DNA from: JBFELU01 sp041572755
GTDB taxonomy: Bacteria > Actinomycetota > Acidimicrobiia > Spongiisociales > UBA11373
Reading direction: 5' to 3'
Assembly (NCBI GenBank): GCA_041572755.1
Contig: JBFFRY010000007.1
Location: 31,125 to 95,124 of the forward strand
DNA: 64,000 bases
Position 1 is the first letter of the stretch, and each line of letters begins with the position of its first letter. The translations under genes were made by a program, and so were the position numbers. The notes beneath the pieces were generated by a model. It made no database searches. It was not told the DNA's origin and saw only the letters and a list, made by a program, of their open reading frames with translations. Shown one piece after another: positions 26,432 through 34,193 of the stretch.

Positions 26432-27123
26432 CGCCGTCTCCGGCGGCGCCGAGTGAGGGTGGCGGCGGTGACCTCCTCCGGGGTCATGCCCCGGTCGAGC
26501 AGCCACTCGCGGCGCGGCTTGAGGGCCCCGGTGGGGCAGACACCCAGGCACTGCCCGCAGAAGACACAGGTGGTCTGTGGGATCGAGGCGTCGAAGAAGG
26601 TGCCGATCTGGGTGTCGTAGCCCCTCCCGGAGAAGTTGATGGCGAAGGTGTACTGGGCGTCGTCGGCACACACCTGCACGCACCGCCAGCACAGGACGCA
26701 CTGCGAGTAGTCCCGCACGTACATCGGGTTGTCGTCGATCACCTCGGTGCGGCGGCGGCGGGCATCGGGGAAGCGGTCCGGGTCGGCCCCGTAGTCGGCG
26801 ATCATCCGGGTGATCGAAGGGGCCTCCTCGAGGTCGACGGTGGAAGCCAGCATCTCGAGGAGGGTGCGCCGTGCTCGGTCGACCCGATCGGATCGAGTGG
26901 TCACCTCCATGTCCGGGGCCACTTCCACCACGCAGGACGGCTGGAGTCGCCCCATGCCCCCGACCTCGACGACACACACCCGACAGATGGCATTCGCCGT
27001 CGTGGCCGGGTGCACACACACCGAGGGCACGTCGGATCCGGCCGCCCGGGTCGCCTCGAGGATGGTGGTGCCCGGCGCCACGCTGACCGGTGTGCCGTCG
27101 ATGGTGAGGGTCACCTGCGTCAC
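26428..27123 (-). CDS. NuoG-N-like Fe-S subunit of formate dehydrogenase
   Basis: A 231-residue electron-transfer subunit. It has an N-terminal [2Fe-2S] domain (IDGTPVSVAPGTTILEA, CVHP, CRVCVVEVGG) and two [4Fe-4S] sites (CVLCWRCVQVC, CVFCGQCLGVCPTGA). It connects the catalytic subunit to the NuoEF-type NADH module. GTG 27123 overlaps the upstream stop (GTGA), and its own stop overlaps fdhA (ATGA), so the three subunits are translationally coupled. In the second FDH the same module is the N-terminus of the catalytic protein. The typical NuoG His-Cys3 cluster motif is less obvious here than in that copy. Confidence 0.88.
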   Translation of the reverse strand: MTQVTLTIDGTPVSVAPGTTILEATRAAGSDVPSVCVHPATTANAICRVCVVEVGGMGRLQPSCVVEVAPDMEVTTRSDRVDRARRTLLEMLASTVDLEEAPSITRMIADYGADPDRFPDARRRRTEVIDDNPMYVRDYSQCVLCWRCVQVCADDAQYTFAINFSGRGYDTQIGTFFDASIPQTTCVFCGQCLGVCPTGALKPRREWLLDRGMTPEEVTAATLTRRRRRRR

Positions 27124-28832
27124 GGCGTCTCCTCGAAGAGCTCCGGCCAGTGTTGCATGGCACTCAGCACGGCAGTGGCGGCGGTCTGGCCGAGTCCGCA
27201 CAGCGAGGTGTCGGCCATCGTCCAACCGATGTCCTGGAGCCGGTCGACGTCGCCGGCCTCCGGTCTGCCGGCGGCGATGCGGTCGAGCACCTCGGCCTGG
27301 CGCTCGGTGCCCATCTGGCACGGGTAGCACTTTCCGCACGACTCGTGGGCGAAGAAGCGACCGAGGCGGGCGAGGACGTCGCGAAGGTCGCGGGTCTCGT
27401 CGAAGACCATGACCACCCCCGAGCCCAGGCTGAGGCCCTCGGTCCGGAGGTCTTCCATCGTCAGCGCCACATCGAGCCGGTCGGCGGTCACGAACGACCC
27501 GGCGGCCCCGCCGAGGAGCACCGCCTGCACGTCCCGCTCACCGGGGAGGCCTCCGCCGTGCTGATAGACCAGCTCCCTGATCGTGACTCCGAAGGGGAGC
27601 TCGTAGAGGCCCGGCTTGGCGACGTCCCCGCTGAGACAGAAGAGCTTGGTGCCCGGCGACCCTTCGGTGCCGAGTCTCCGGTAGGCGTCGGCCCCTTCTC
27701 GGATGATCGGGGGCACGTTGCACAGTGTCTCGACGTTGTTGATGACGGTGGGCTTGCCGAACAGGCCGTGACTGGTGGGGAAGGGGGGCTTGACCCGGGG
27801 GAACCCGCGCTTGCCCTCGATCGACTCGAAGAGGGCCGTTTCCTCGCCGCAGATGTAGGCCCCGGCACCGACCCGGATCTCGATGTCGAAGGAGAACCCC
27901 GAACCGAGGATGTCGTCGCCGAGATAACCCGCTCGGCGCGCCTCTTCCATGGCCCGCTCGGCGACCGGCACGATGTAGGGGTACTCCCCGCGCACGTAGA
28001 AGTAGCCCCGGGAGGCGCCCACGGCGAACCCGGTGATCACCATTCCCTCGACGGTCAAATGGGGGCTGTCGATGAGGAGCGCCCGATCCTTGAAGGTCCC
28101 CGGCTCGGACTCGTCGGTGTTGCAGACGACGAACTTGGGCCGGGCCGGTTCGTTGCGGGCGGCTTCCCACTTCACGCCCGTGGGGAAGGCGGCGCCGCCC
28201 CGGCCCACCAACCCGGCCGCCGTCACCTCGGCGATCACCGCCTCCGGCCCCATCTCCAGGGCCCTGCGGAGGGCCCGGTAGCCACCGCATGCCTCGTAGT
28301 CCCGGATCCCGGTGGTGTCCTCACTGCACACCGCGGTGAGGACACGCTGCGACCCGTAGATCACCGACGGGGGGTGGGTGGTGACGTCGTCGGCGAGACG
28401 CCCAGGGTCGTCGGGGTCGGCGGCGATGGCGACGCACTCGTCGACGAGGGCGGCGGGAGCGTGATCACACAGACCCAGGCAGGGCACCCGCTCGATGGTG
28501 ATGGCTCCGTCGGCGCTGGTTCCCCCCTCGACGACCCCGGCAGCGGCACACAGGCCCTCGATCAGGCGGTCGGCTCCTCGCAGCGCGCAGGTGGGGTCGC
28601 CGCACACCCGAACGACCCGTTCACCGACGGGACGTCCGTAGAACAGGGTGTAGAACTCGATCACCCCGTGGACGTCGGCGAGGGGCACCTTGAGCGCCCG
28701 CCCCACCTCGGCGGCCACCTCCTCGGGGAGCCATCCGTGGACCTGCTGGGCGGCGTGGAGCGCGGGCAGCAGCCCGGCTCGCCCCATCGGGACGAAGGGG
28801 GCCAGGACCTCCCGGAGTGCAGTGTCCGACAC
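27120..28832 (-). CDS. NuoE-NuoF fusion, NAD(H)-binding diaphorase subunit of formate dehydrogenase
   Basis: 570 residues. The N-terminal 150 form a NuoE-like [2Fe-2S] thioredoxin fold (GVIEFYTLFY, RVCGDPTCALRGAD, CLGLCDHAPAALVD). The rest is NuoF-like with NADH and FMN sites (GRGGAAFPTGVKWEAAR, CNTDESEPGTFKDR, GAYICGEETALFESIEGKRG) and a [4Fe-4S] site CGKCYPCQMG with C in SLCGLGQT. It passes electrons between NAD(H) and the FDH. The start GTG 28832 lacks a Shine-Dalgarno site but lies 8 bases after a TATGCT -10 box, so the mRNA is probably leaderless. Fusion of NuoE and NuoF distinguishes it from the separate genes at 50052-52165. Confidence 0.92.
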   Translation of the reverse strand: MSDTALREVLAPFVPMGRAGLLPALHAAQQVHGWLPEEVAAEVGRALKVPLADVHGVIEFYTLFYGRPVGERVVRVCGDPTCALRGADRLIEGLCAAAGVVEGGTSADGAITIERVPCLGLCDHAPAALVDECVAIAADPDDPGRLADDVTTHPPSVIYGSQRVLTAVCSEDTTGIRDYEACGGYRALRRALEMGPEAVIAEVTAAGLVGRGGAAFPTGVKWEAARNEPARPKFVVCNTDESEPGTFKDRALLIDSPHLTVEGMVITGFAVGASRGYFYVRGEYPYIVPVAERAMEEARRAGYLGDDILGSGFSFDIEIRVGAGAYICGEETALFESIEGKRGFPRVKPPFPTSHGLFGKPTVINNVETLCNVPPIIREGADAYRRLGTEGSPGTKLFCLSGDVAKPGLYELPFGVTIRELVYQHGGGLPGERDVQAVLLGGAAGSFVTADRLDVALTMEDLRTEGLSLGSGVVMVFDETRDLRDVLARLGRFFAHESCGKCYPCQMGTERQAEVLDRIAAGRPEAGDVDRLQDIGWTMADTSLCGLGQTAATAVLSAMQHWPELFEETP

Positions 28833-28840
28833 GAAGGTGG

Positions 28841-28869
28841 AGCATAGGAAGCCTGGCCTTCGTTTTCAG
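28841..28869 (-). promoter_or_regulatory. Promoter of the first formate dehydrogenase operon
   Basis: On the minus strand CTGAAA (28869-28864) and TATGCT (28846-28841) are spaced by exactly 17 bases. The -10 box ends 8 bases before the GTG at 28832, so the transcript would begin at or next to the start codon. Confidence 0.6.
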
Positions 28870-28974
28870 CGTCCTCGGGCGAGGGATGCGGGGGGCATTC
28901 CGATCCGACGCGGCAATCTGGGTATGACGCGCCCCCTCATTGGACGGTGGACGACCGATGGGGCGAAGCGTTCC

Positions 28975-29850
28975 TCAGCCGCCGGGCCCGGCGTGAGACC
29001 ATCTCCGCGGCCTCGCGGAGACGGTGAGCAGTCCCGCCATGAGCAGGACCGCCCCGGTGGTGGCCGCAGCACCGAGGCGCTCGTCGAGCACCACCAGCCC
29101 CAACAGGGCGGCAGTGAGGGGCTCGGCGAGGCTGAGCGTGGCGGTGGTGGCCACCGGGGTGGCGCGCAGGCCGGTGGCGAAGAAGAGGTACGAGATCGCC
29201 GTCGTGCCGACCGCCAGCCACAGTGCCACCACGGCCCCCCGTCCGGTCGCCACCCACCGGAGGCTGTGGAACAGGGGGACGGGGAGCAACAGGACGGTGG
29301 CTCCGGTGAACACGAAGGCGGCGAACACCGGGGGAGGGAGGCGGTCGACCAGGTTCTTGGCGGCGACCAGGTAGACCGCCCAGGCCACTCCGGCACCGAG
29401 GGCGAACCCGACGCCGGCCGGGTCGACGCCGGCCTCCTCCCCGCCGGAGAGGAGCATCACCGCCCCCACGATGGCCAGGGTGGTGGCCACCACCCAGCGG
29501 CGATCGACCCGTTCTCCTCTCAGGGCGAACGCCAGGGCGCCGGCGAGGACCGGCCCGCTGCCGATCGTGACGATGGTGCCGATGGTGACACCCGCCCGGT
29601 CGACCCCGGCGAAGAAGAGGGGCTGGGAGGCCGCCATGGCCACCACCGCCGCCGCGCCCGTGCCGTTGAGGGCGGTGCGCCAAGTGATGGGCAAGCGGCG
29701 GGCCCACACCCAGAGCCAGAGCAGCGTCCCGCCGGCCATGCGAACCAGGCCGACGGTGATCGGGGTGATCCCCTCGGGGCCGAGGGCCTGGGCGGTGCCG
29801 GTGGTGCCCCACAGGGAGGCGGCCAGCAACACGAAGAGCGGGCCGTGCAT
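28975..29850 (-). CDS. EamA/DMT-family transporter
   Basis: 291 residues made of about ten hydrophobic segments arranged as two EamA repeats (first FVLLAASLWGTTGTAQALG, second GVGFALGAGVAWAVYLVAAK). Both repeats begin with the characteristic W-G or W-A helix. The family exports amino acids, metabolites or drugs across the cytoplasmic membrane; substrate cannot be read from sequence. ATG 29850 has TACCAT six bases upstream and no Shine-Dalgarno site. It is co-oriented with the upstream KAS III gene with a 16-base gap. Confidence 0.85.
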   Translation of the reverse strand: MHGPLFVLLAASLWGTTGTAQALGPEGITPITVGLVRMAGGTLLWLWVWARRLPITWRTALNGTGAAAVVAMAASQPLFFAGVDRAGVTIGTIVTIGSGPVLAGALAFALRGERVDRRWVVATTLAIVGAVMLLSGGEEAGVDPAGVGFALGAGVAWAVYLVAAKNLVDRLPPPVFAAFVFTGATVLLLPVPLFHSLRWVATGRGAVVALWLAVGTTAISYLFFATGLRATPVATTATLSLAEPLTAALLGLVVLDERLGAAATTGAVLLMAGLLTVSARPRRWSHAGPGG

Positions 29851-29866
29851 CGGGCGATGGTACGGC

Positions 29867-30856
29867 TCAGAACTGGAGCGCGGCGGCGGCCCAGTGGAAG
29901 CCGGCCCCGAAGGCGGTGAGCACTACGAGGTCGCCTTCCTCGATGCGCCCCTCACCGCGGGCCTGCCACAGGGCGAGAGGCACTGATGCCGAACCGGTGT
30001 TGCCGTACTCGTGGACGTTGACGTAGACGCTCTCGGGGGCCAGGCCCAGTTTGTTGCGCACCGCGTCGATGATCCGCTTGTTGGCCTGGTGGGGGATCAC
30101 CAGCCGGACATCGGCCAGGTTGCGCCCGATCTTCGACAGCAGCTCGTGGGCCGCCTCGCTCATGCGGTGCACCGCCTCGCGGAACACCTCCCGCCCCTGC
30201 ATCACCACGTTCTTGTGGTCCCCGGCCTGGGCCGCTTCGAGCGTGAAGGGGCGTCGGGTGCCACCCGTTTCGAGTGTGAGGATCCCGGCCTTGGCGCCGT
30301 CGGTCCCCGCCACTGCGTCGAGGACCTCGGCCTGGACGTCGCCCCGCCCCATCACCACCGCCCCGGCGGCGTCCCCGAAGAGGACGCAGGTGGCGCGGTC
30401 CTCCCAGTTCATGAGGCGAGAGATGAGTTCGACCCCGACCACGAGGATCTTGCGGGCCGTCTGGTGGATGCGTGTCTTGGCGAGGTCGACCGCCAGCACG
30501 AATCCGGCGCATCCGCTGCCCCCCAGGTCGTAGGCGGGGACGGCCCGGGCTCCGAGACGATGTTGGAGGAATGCCGCCGTGTCCGGCGTGTACACCTCGG
30601 GGGTGTCGGTGGCCACGATGATCTCGTCGATCTCGTCCGGGGTGATGCCGGCGTCGTCGAGGGCCCGACGGGCCGCTACTTCGGCCAAGTCGACGCTCGT
30701 CTCGTCCTCGGCTGCGAAGCGGCGCCGCTCGATCCCGGTCCGGGTGATGATCCACTCGTCGGTGGTGTCGACGAGACGGCTCCAGTCCGCGTTGGTCATG
30801 ACCCGTTCGGGGGCGTAGCCGCCGAATCCGAGAACTCCGATGCGGTCGGGAGCCAC
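29867..30856 (-). CDS. fabH: 3-Oxoacyl-ACP synthase III-like enzyme
   Basis: 329 residues with the thiolase-fold KAS III triad: Cys116 in GGSGCAGF, His in IPHQANKRI and Asn in EYGNTGSAS. Such enzymes condense acetyl-CoA or another acyl-CoA with malonyl-ACP to start fatty acid synthesis. GTG 30856 follows a strong AGGAGGG site by six bases; upstream in-frame codons to 31057 are not needed. There are no other fatty acid synthesis genes nearby, so a role in another acyl-condensation pathway is possible. The family assignment is firm, the pathway is not. Confidence 0.9.
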   Translation of the reverse strand: MAPDRIGVLGFGGYAPERVMTNADWSRLVDTTDEWIITRTGIERRRFAAEDETSVDLAEVAARRALDDAGITPDEIDEIIVATDTPEVYTPDTAAFLQHRLGARAVPAYDLGGSGCAGFVLAVDLAKTRIHQTARKILVVGVELISRLMNWEDRATCVLFGDAAGAVVMGRGDVQAEVLDAVAGTDGAKAGILTLETGGTRRPFTLEAAQAGDHKNVVMQGREVFREAVHRMSEAAHELLSKIGRNLADVRLVIPHQANKRIIDAVRNKLGLAPESVYVNVHEYGNTGSASVPLALWQARGEGRIEEGDLVVLTAFGAGFHWAAAALQF

Positions 30857-30985
30857 GAGTCCCTCCTGTAGCGCTTGGGGGCACGTTAGGCGCTGGATCG
30901 GCACTGTGCCCGTCATGGCCCCCGCTGTGCCTGGGGCGGCCTCCTGCCCGGGGGAGGGGGCGCTCCTCGGCCGGTCGGGCGGCAA

Positions 30986-30991
30986 TAGAGT
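30986..30991 (+). promoter_or_regulatory. Likely -10 box of the ACC-synthase-like aminotransferase gene
   Basis: TAGAGT lies 7 bases before ATG 30999 and there is no Shine-Dalgarno site. This is the spacing of a leaderless actinobacterial transcript. Confidence 0.45.
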
Positions 30992-30998
30992 GACCGGC

Positions 30999-32237
30999 AT
31001 GGGCATCTCGCCACCGCTGTCGGGTAGGGGCCGCCGGTTGGTCGACGAGGCGCCCATGAAGCCCTACATCGCCGCCCACTTCGAGCGCATGGAGGACCGC
31101 TACGACCCGGTCGCCAACCCGGACGGCTATCTCGGTCTCGCCGTGGCGGAGAACAAGCTGGTGTGGGAGCTCCTCCGGCCCCGGCTCCACGAGCCCCGGG
31201 ACGTGCCGCTCGATGCGGTGTGCTACGACCAGATGATCGGCAACCGGGGCTTCCGGGAGAACCTGGCCCGCTTCATGGGCCGCACCTTCCTGGGTCGCGA
31301 GGTGGAACCCGCCCACGTGGCGGCTCTGGCGGGTTCGGGGAGCGTGCTCGAGATCCTGTTCTACGCCCTGGGCGATCCCGGCGATGGGGTCCTGGTGCAC
31401 ACGCCGAGCTATGCCGGCTTCTGGGCCGACCTCGAGACCCGGGATGCCCTCTCGATCGTCCCGGTTCACACTCACAGCGAGGATGGTTTCCGGTTGACCA
31501 CCGACCTGCTCGATGCGGCGCTGGCCGGCGCCGAACGGCCGGTGAAGGCCCTGCTGTACACCAACCCGAACAATCCGCTGGGGTCGGTCGCCTCCGCCGG
31601 AGAGGTCGAGATGGTGATCGACTGGACGGCGCGCCGAGGCCTCCACCTGGTGCTCGACGAGGTGTACGCCCTGTCGGTGTTCGGCGACACGCCGTTCGTG
31701 AGCGGCGCCTCGCTGCTGCCGTCGCTGGGCGAGGGGGTCCACATCGTGTGGGCGTTCAGCAAGGACTTCGGGGCGAGCGGTCTCCGCTGCGGGGTGTTGA
31801 TCACCGAGAACGAGTCGCTGATGGCAGCCGTCGACGGGCTGGCCTACTGGTCGGTGGTCTCGGGCGACACCCAGCACCTCCTGTCGGGGATGGTCGCCGA
31901 CGACGAGTGGGTCGACGGCTACCTGGCGGCGATGCAGGGCGGACTGCGCAACGCCTACGCCGCCACCACCGCCGCCCTGAGCGACGAGGGGATCCCGTTT
32001 GTGCCGGCCGAGGCGGGCTTCTTCCTGCTCGTCGACCTGCGGGGCTTCATGGAGGCTTCCACCTGGGAGGCGGAGGATGCCCTGTGGCGCCGCATTCTCG
32101 AGGGCGCCAACGTCAACATCACCCCGGGGTCGGCGTGCCACAACGGGGAGCCGGGGTTCCTCCGTCTCTGCTTCGCCACGGAGCCGTCGGAGGCGGTGGC
32201 CACCGCGGTGCGCCGGATGGCCAGGGTCCTCTCCTAG
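30999..32237 (+). CDS. Class I/II PLP aminotransferase, ACC-synthase-like
   Basis: 412 residues of fold-type I. Landmarks are YLGLAVAENKL near residue 45, GSGSVLEILFYALGDPGD, TPSYAGFW, YTNPNNPLG (Asn and Pro contact PLP), LDEVYALSVF, the PLP-lysine segment FSKDFGASGLRCG and the C-terminal arginine region FLRLCFA. The E-N-K-L N-terminal signature and the K-D-F-G motif resemble 1-aminocyclopropane-1-carboxylate synthase-like proteins, most of which are ordinary aminotransferases. The start ATG 30999 is proposed to be leaderless. It converges with an SDR gene, and both stop codons share one CTAG. Confidence 0.85.
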   Translation: MGISPPLSGRGRRLVDEAPMKPYIAAHFERMEDRYDPVANPDGYLGLAVAENKLVWELLRPRLHEPRDVPLDAVCYDQMIGNRGFRENLARFMGRTFLGREVEPAHVAALAGSGSVLEILFYALGDPGDGVLVHTPSYAGFWADLETRDALSIVPVHTHSEDGFRLTTDLLDAALAGAERPVKALLYTNPNNPLGSVASAGEVEMVIDWTARRGLHLVLDEVYALSVFGDTPFVSGASLLPSLGEGVHIVWAFSKDFGASGLRCGVLITENESLMAAVDGLAYWSVVSGDTQHLLSGMVADDEWVDGYLAAMQGGLRNAYAATTAALSDEGIPFVPAEAGFFLLVDLRGFMEASTWEAEDALWRRILEGANVNITPGSACHNGEPGFLRLCFATEPSEAVATAVRRMARVLS

Positions 32238-32992
32238 GCGATCGTGTAACCGCCGTCGACCACCAGGGCGTGGCCGGTGACGAAATCGGACGCCGCCGAT
32301 GCCAGGAAGACGGCGGCCGGGGCGACTTCCTCGGGTTGCCCGAAGCGCCCCGCCGGGGTGCGATCCTCGATCGTCTCCCTGATCTCGGCCCGGGTCATCG
32401 CCGGGCGGGTCATGTCGGTGGCGATCCAGCCGGGGATGATCGCATTGACCTGGATGCCGTCGGGGGCCCACGAGATCGCCAGCGATCGGGTGAGCAGGAT
32501 CACCCCGCCCTTGCTGGCCGCATAGGCGGCGGAGTAGGGGCTGCCGAAGATCGAGTAGGCGGATCCGATCGTGATGACCTTCCCGTGGCCGGAGGCCTTG
32601 AGGTGGGGATGGGCGGCCTGCGCCGTCTCCAGAACGGCCCGCAGGTTGATGTCGAGCACTTCGTCCCACACCTGGCGGCTCAGCTTCTCGGCCGGTGCGC
32701 CGCTGGCCACGCCGGCATTGGGCACGACGATGTCGAGGCCGCCGAGGGCGGCGACGGTGGCGGCGACCGCCTCGTCGATCTGGGTGCGGTCGGTCACGTC
32801 ACAGGGAACGGCCGCCGCGCGGCGGCCCAGCTCACGGATCTCGGCGGCGGTCGCTTCGAGGGTCTCGAGATCCCGGGCGGCGACGGCCACGTCGGCTCCC
32901 GCCGCCGCCAGGGCGAGGGCGATGGCCCTGCCGATGCCGCGGTTCCCGCCGGTGACCAGCGCCGATCGCCCGGTGAGGTCGAAGGAGCTCAT
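32234..32992 (-). CDS. Short-chain dehydrogenase/reductase
   Basis: 252 residues of the classical SDR family: TGGNRGIG near residue 14 binds NAD(P)H, followed by CDVTD, NAG, the catalytic Ser in IGSAYS and YAASK, and the C-terminal VDGG. Substrate is unknown. The stop overlaps that of the convergent aminotransferase. ATG 32992 has TAGCCT 8 bases upstream (33006-33001) and no Shine-Dalgarno site, which fits a leaderless message. Confidence 0.9.
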   Translation of the reverse strand: MSSFDLTGRSALVTGGNRGIGRAIALALAAAGADVAVAARDLETLEATAAEIRELGRRAAAVPCDVTDRTQIDEAVAATVAALGGLDIVVPNAGVASGAPAEKLSRQVWDEVLDINLRAVLETAQAAHPHLKASGHGKVITIGSAYSIFGSPYSAAYAASKGGVILLTRSLAISWAPDGIQVNAIIPGWIATDMTRPAMTRAEIRETIEDRTPAGRFGQPEEVAPAAVFLASAASDFVTGHALVVDGGYTIA

Positions 32993-33000
32993 GGCGGTTC

Positions 33001-33006
33001 AGGCTA
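33001..33006 (-). promoter_or_regulatory. Likely -10 box of the SDR gene
   Basis: TAGCCT on the minus strand ends 8 bases before ATG 32992. The same hexamer occurs upstream of several other genes here. I see no convincing -35. Confidence 0.4.
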
Positions 33007-33102
33007 GGCGGCGATTCGCGGGACGGGCCGATTCGGCGACAGGCGGTCACCGAGAGGTGTACGGTTGGTGGTGGGCCGGGCCGGCGCCTACCGGTCCGAG
33101 CC

Positions 33103-33627
33103 GTGGGTGACAAGGGAGGGATTACGACGCGCCGCATCTTGCTGTTGGCGCTCGTCGTGGCGTTGCTGGTGGCCGCCCTCGGGGCGGTCGCCTTCGCCAA
33201 GAGCGGCAAGCAGTCGCTGTACCTGTACGAGAAGGACCCGGCTACCTGGGTCATCGTCGAGGACGGGGCCTGGGGCAAGCTCAACTTCAAGCCCTTCAAG
33301 GGCGAGTACAAGTTCGTGTTCAACGGACACGGGCTGGAGCCGGAGACCGACTACACCCTGATCTATTACCCGGATCCGTGGCCGGGCGCAGGCCTCGTGT
33401 GTTTCGGGGACGATGAGTCCAATCGGGGCGGCAACGTCCACATCAAGGAGAAGGTGGACGTCTCGGGAATTCCGTTTGACACGAATCCGCCATTCACGGA
33501 CGAGAACTACCCCGATGGCGCCAAGATCTGGCTGGTGCTGTCTGACCACGTCGACTGCGGTGTCGGCATGACCGGCTGGGACCCCACCGAGTACCTCTTC
33601 GAGAACAACCTGGTGACATTCCCCTAG
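33103..33627 (+). CDS. Secreted protein of unknown function
   Basis: 174 residues starting with a signal peptide or membrane anchor (RRILLLALVVALLVAALGAV, ending AFA). The mature part begins with KQSLYLYEKDPATW and contains NGHGLEPETDYTLIYYPDP, GGNVHIKEKVDVSG and GAKIWLVLSDHVDC. The pattern of a small beta-rich exported domain with a LYEKDPATW start is one I associate with uncharacterised archaeal and metagenomic surface proteins, but I cannot name a family. The start is taken as GTG 33103; an AAGGGAGGG site inside the frame suggests initiation could be slightly later. A hairpin follows the stop. Confidence 0.75.
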   Translation: MGDKGGITTRRILLLALVVALLVAALGAVAFAKSGKQSLYLYEKDPATWVIVEDGAWGKLNFKPFKGEYKFVFNGHGLEPETDYTLIYYPDPWPGAGLVCFGDDESNRGGNVHIKEKVDVSGIPFDTNPPFTDENYPDGAKIWLVLSDHVDCGVGMTGWDPTEYLFENNLVTFP

Positions 33628-33641
33628 ACGGCGGCGAGAGA

Positions 33642-33671
33642 GGAAGGGTGGGCGGTTGCGTCCACCCTTCC
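33642..33671 (+). terminator. Hairpin after the secreted-protein gene
   Basis: A perfect 10-bp inverted repeat GGAAGGGTGG (33642-33651) / CCACCCTTCC (33662-33671) with a 10-base loop lies 14 bases after a stop codon. It has no T tract, so it is terminator-like but may rely on Rho or act as a 3'-end stabiliser. Confidence 0.55.
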
Positions 33672-33694
33672 CCGCGACCGGTAGCCTCGCTCCG

Positions 33695-33919
33695 ATGCGA
33701 CGCACGATCGGGCTGGTCCTGCTGGGCGGCGGAATCATGGTGTGGGCCGTCTACGCCGTCGTCTGGGCGGCGGGAGGGGAGCCCGAGGTGGGGTCGTTCC
33801 TGCCGTTCCATTTGAGCGGCGTGATCCCCGGCTCGCTGCTCGCCCGGTGGGATGCGATCCGGCGGCTGGTCGGTGGGTCAGCGGACCAGGTCGACGACGA
33901 AGACCGCCAGGGCCCCTAG
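33695..33919 (+). CDS. Small membrane protein
   Basis: 74 residues with one or two hydrophobic segments (IGLVLLGGGIMVWAVYAVVW) followed by GSFLPFHLSGVIPGSLLARW. It resembles small actinobacterial membrane proteins of unknown function. ATG 33695 lies 7 bases after TAGCCT (33682-33687) with no Shine-Dalgarno site. The 3' end overlaps that of the convergent gene by 42 bases. Confidence 0.6.
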   Translation: MRRTIGLVLLGGGIMVWAVYAVVWAAGGEPEVGSFLPFHLSGVIPGSLLARWDAIRRLVGGSADQVDDEDRQGP

Positions 33920-34159
33920 GGAGAGCAACGCGGCGCACAGCGCCACGGTTGCCGTGAGCCCCAGCATGCGCATCTGCAGGAACCCGCGGGGCTCGTGCCG
34001 CAGAACCATGGCGGACCGTGCCGCGGTCACCGCCACGAGGAGTCCGGCCACCGAGACACCGGCCGGTGCCCACAGACCGCCGGTGACCACGCCGAGGATG
34101 GCGCTGAGTGGTCCGAGGATCACCAGGGCGATGAGGAACCGGACGTGGGGATGGGGCAT
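33878..34159 (-). CDS. Small membrane protein, three-helix
   Basis: 93 residues with about three membrane helices: FLIALVILGPLSAILGVVTG, GVSVAGLLVAVTAARSAM and LTATVALCAALLSLGALAVF. No family was recognised. ATG 34159 was preferred to the longer frame to 34222 because hydrophobic sequence begins right after it. It lies downstream of the CcdA-like gene on the same strand and may be co-transcribed with it. Confidence 0.6.
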   Translation of the reverse strand: MPHPHVRFLIALVILGPLSAILGVVTGGLWAPAGVSVAGLLVAVTAARSAMVLRHEPRGFLQMRMLGLTATVALCAALLSLGALAVFVVDLVR

Positions 34160-34193
34160 CGGGTGAGCGTACCGCCGGCACCTGGGTGGCGGG

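Noticed and set aside
26432..27163. N-terminal extension of fdhA upstream of ATG 26431
   Set aside because: The extra 244 codons run through other genes out of phase and contain no FDH motif; the ATG overlaps the upstream stop.
24296..28847. Long plus-strand frames antisense to the first formate dehydrogenase operon (549 and 565 codons)
   Set aside because: The minus-strand genes carry all cluster and active-site motifs; the antisense frames are a product of high G+C at third codon positions.
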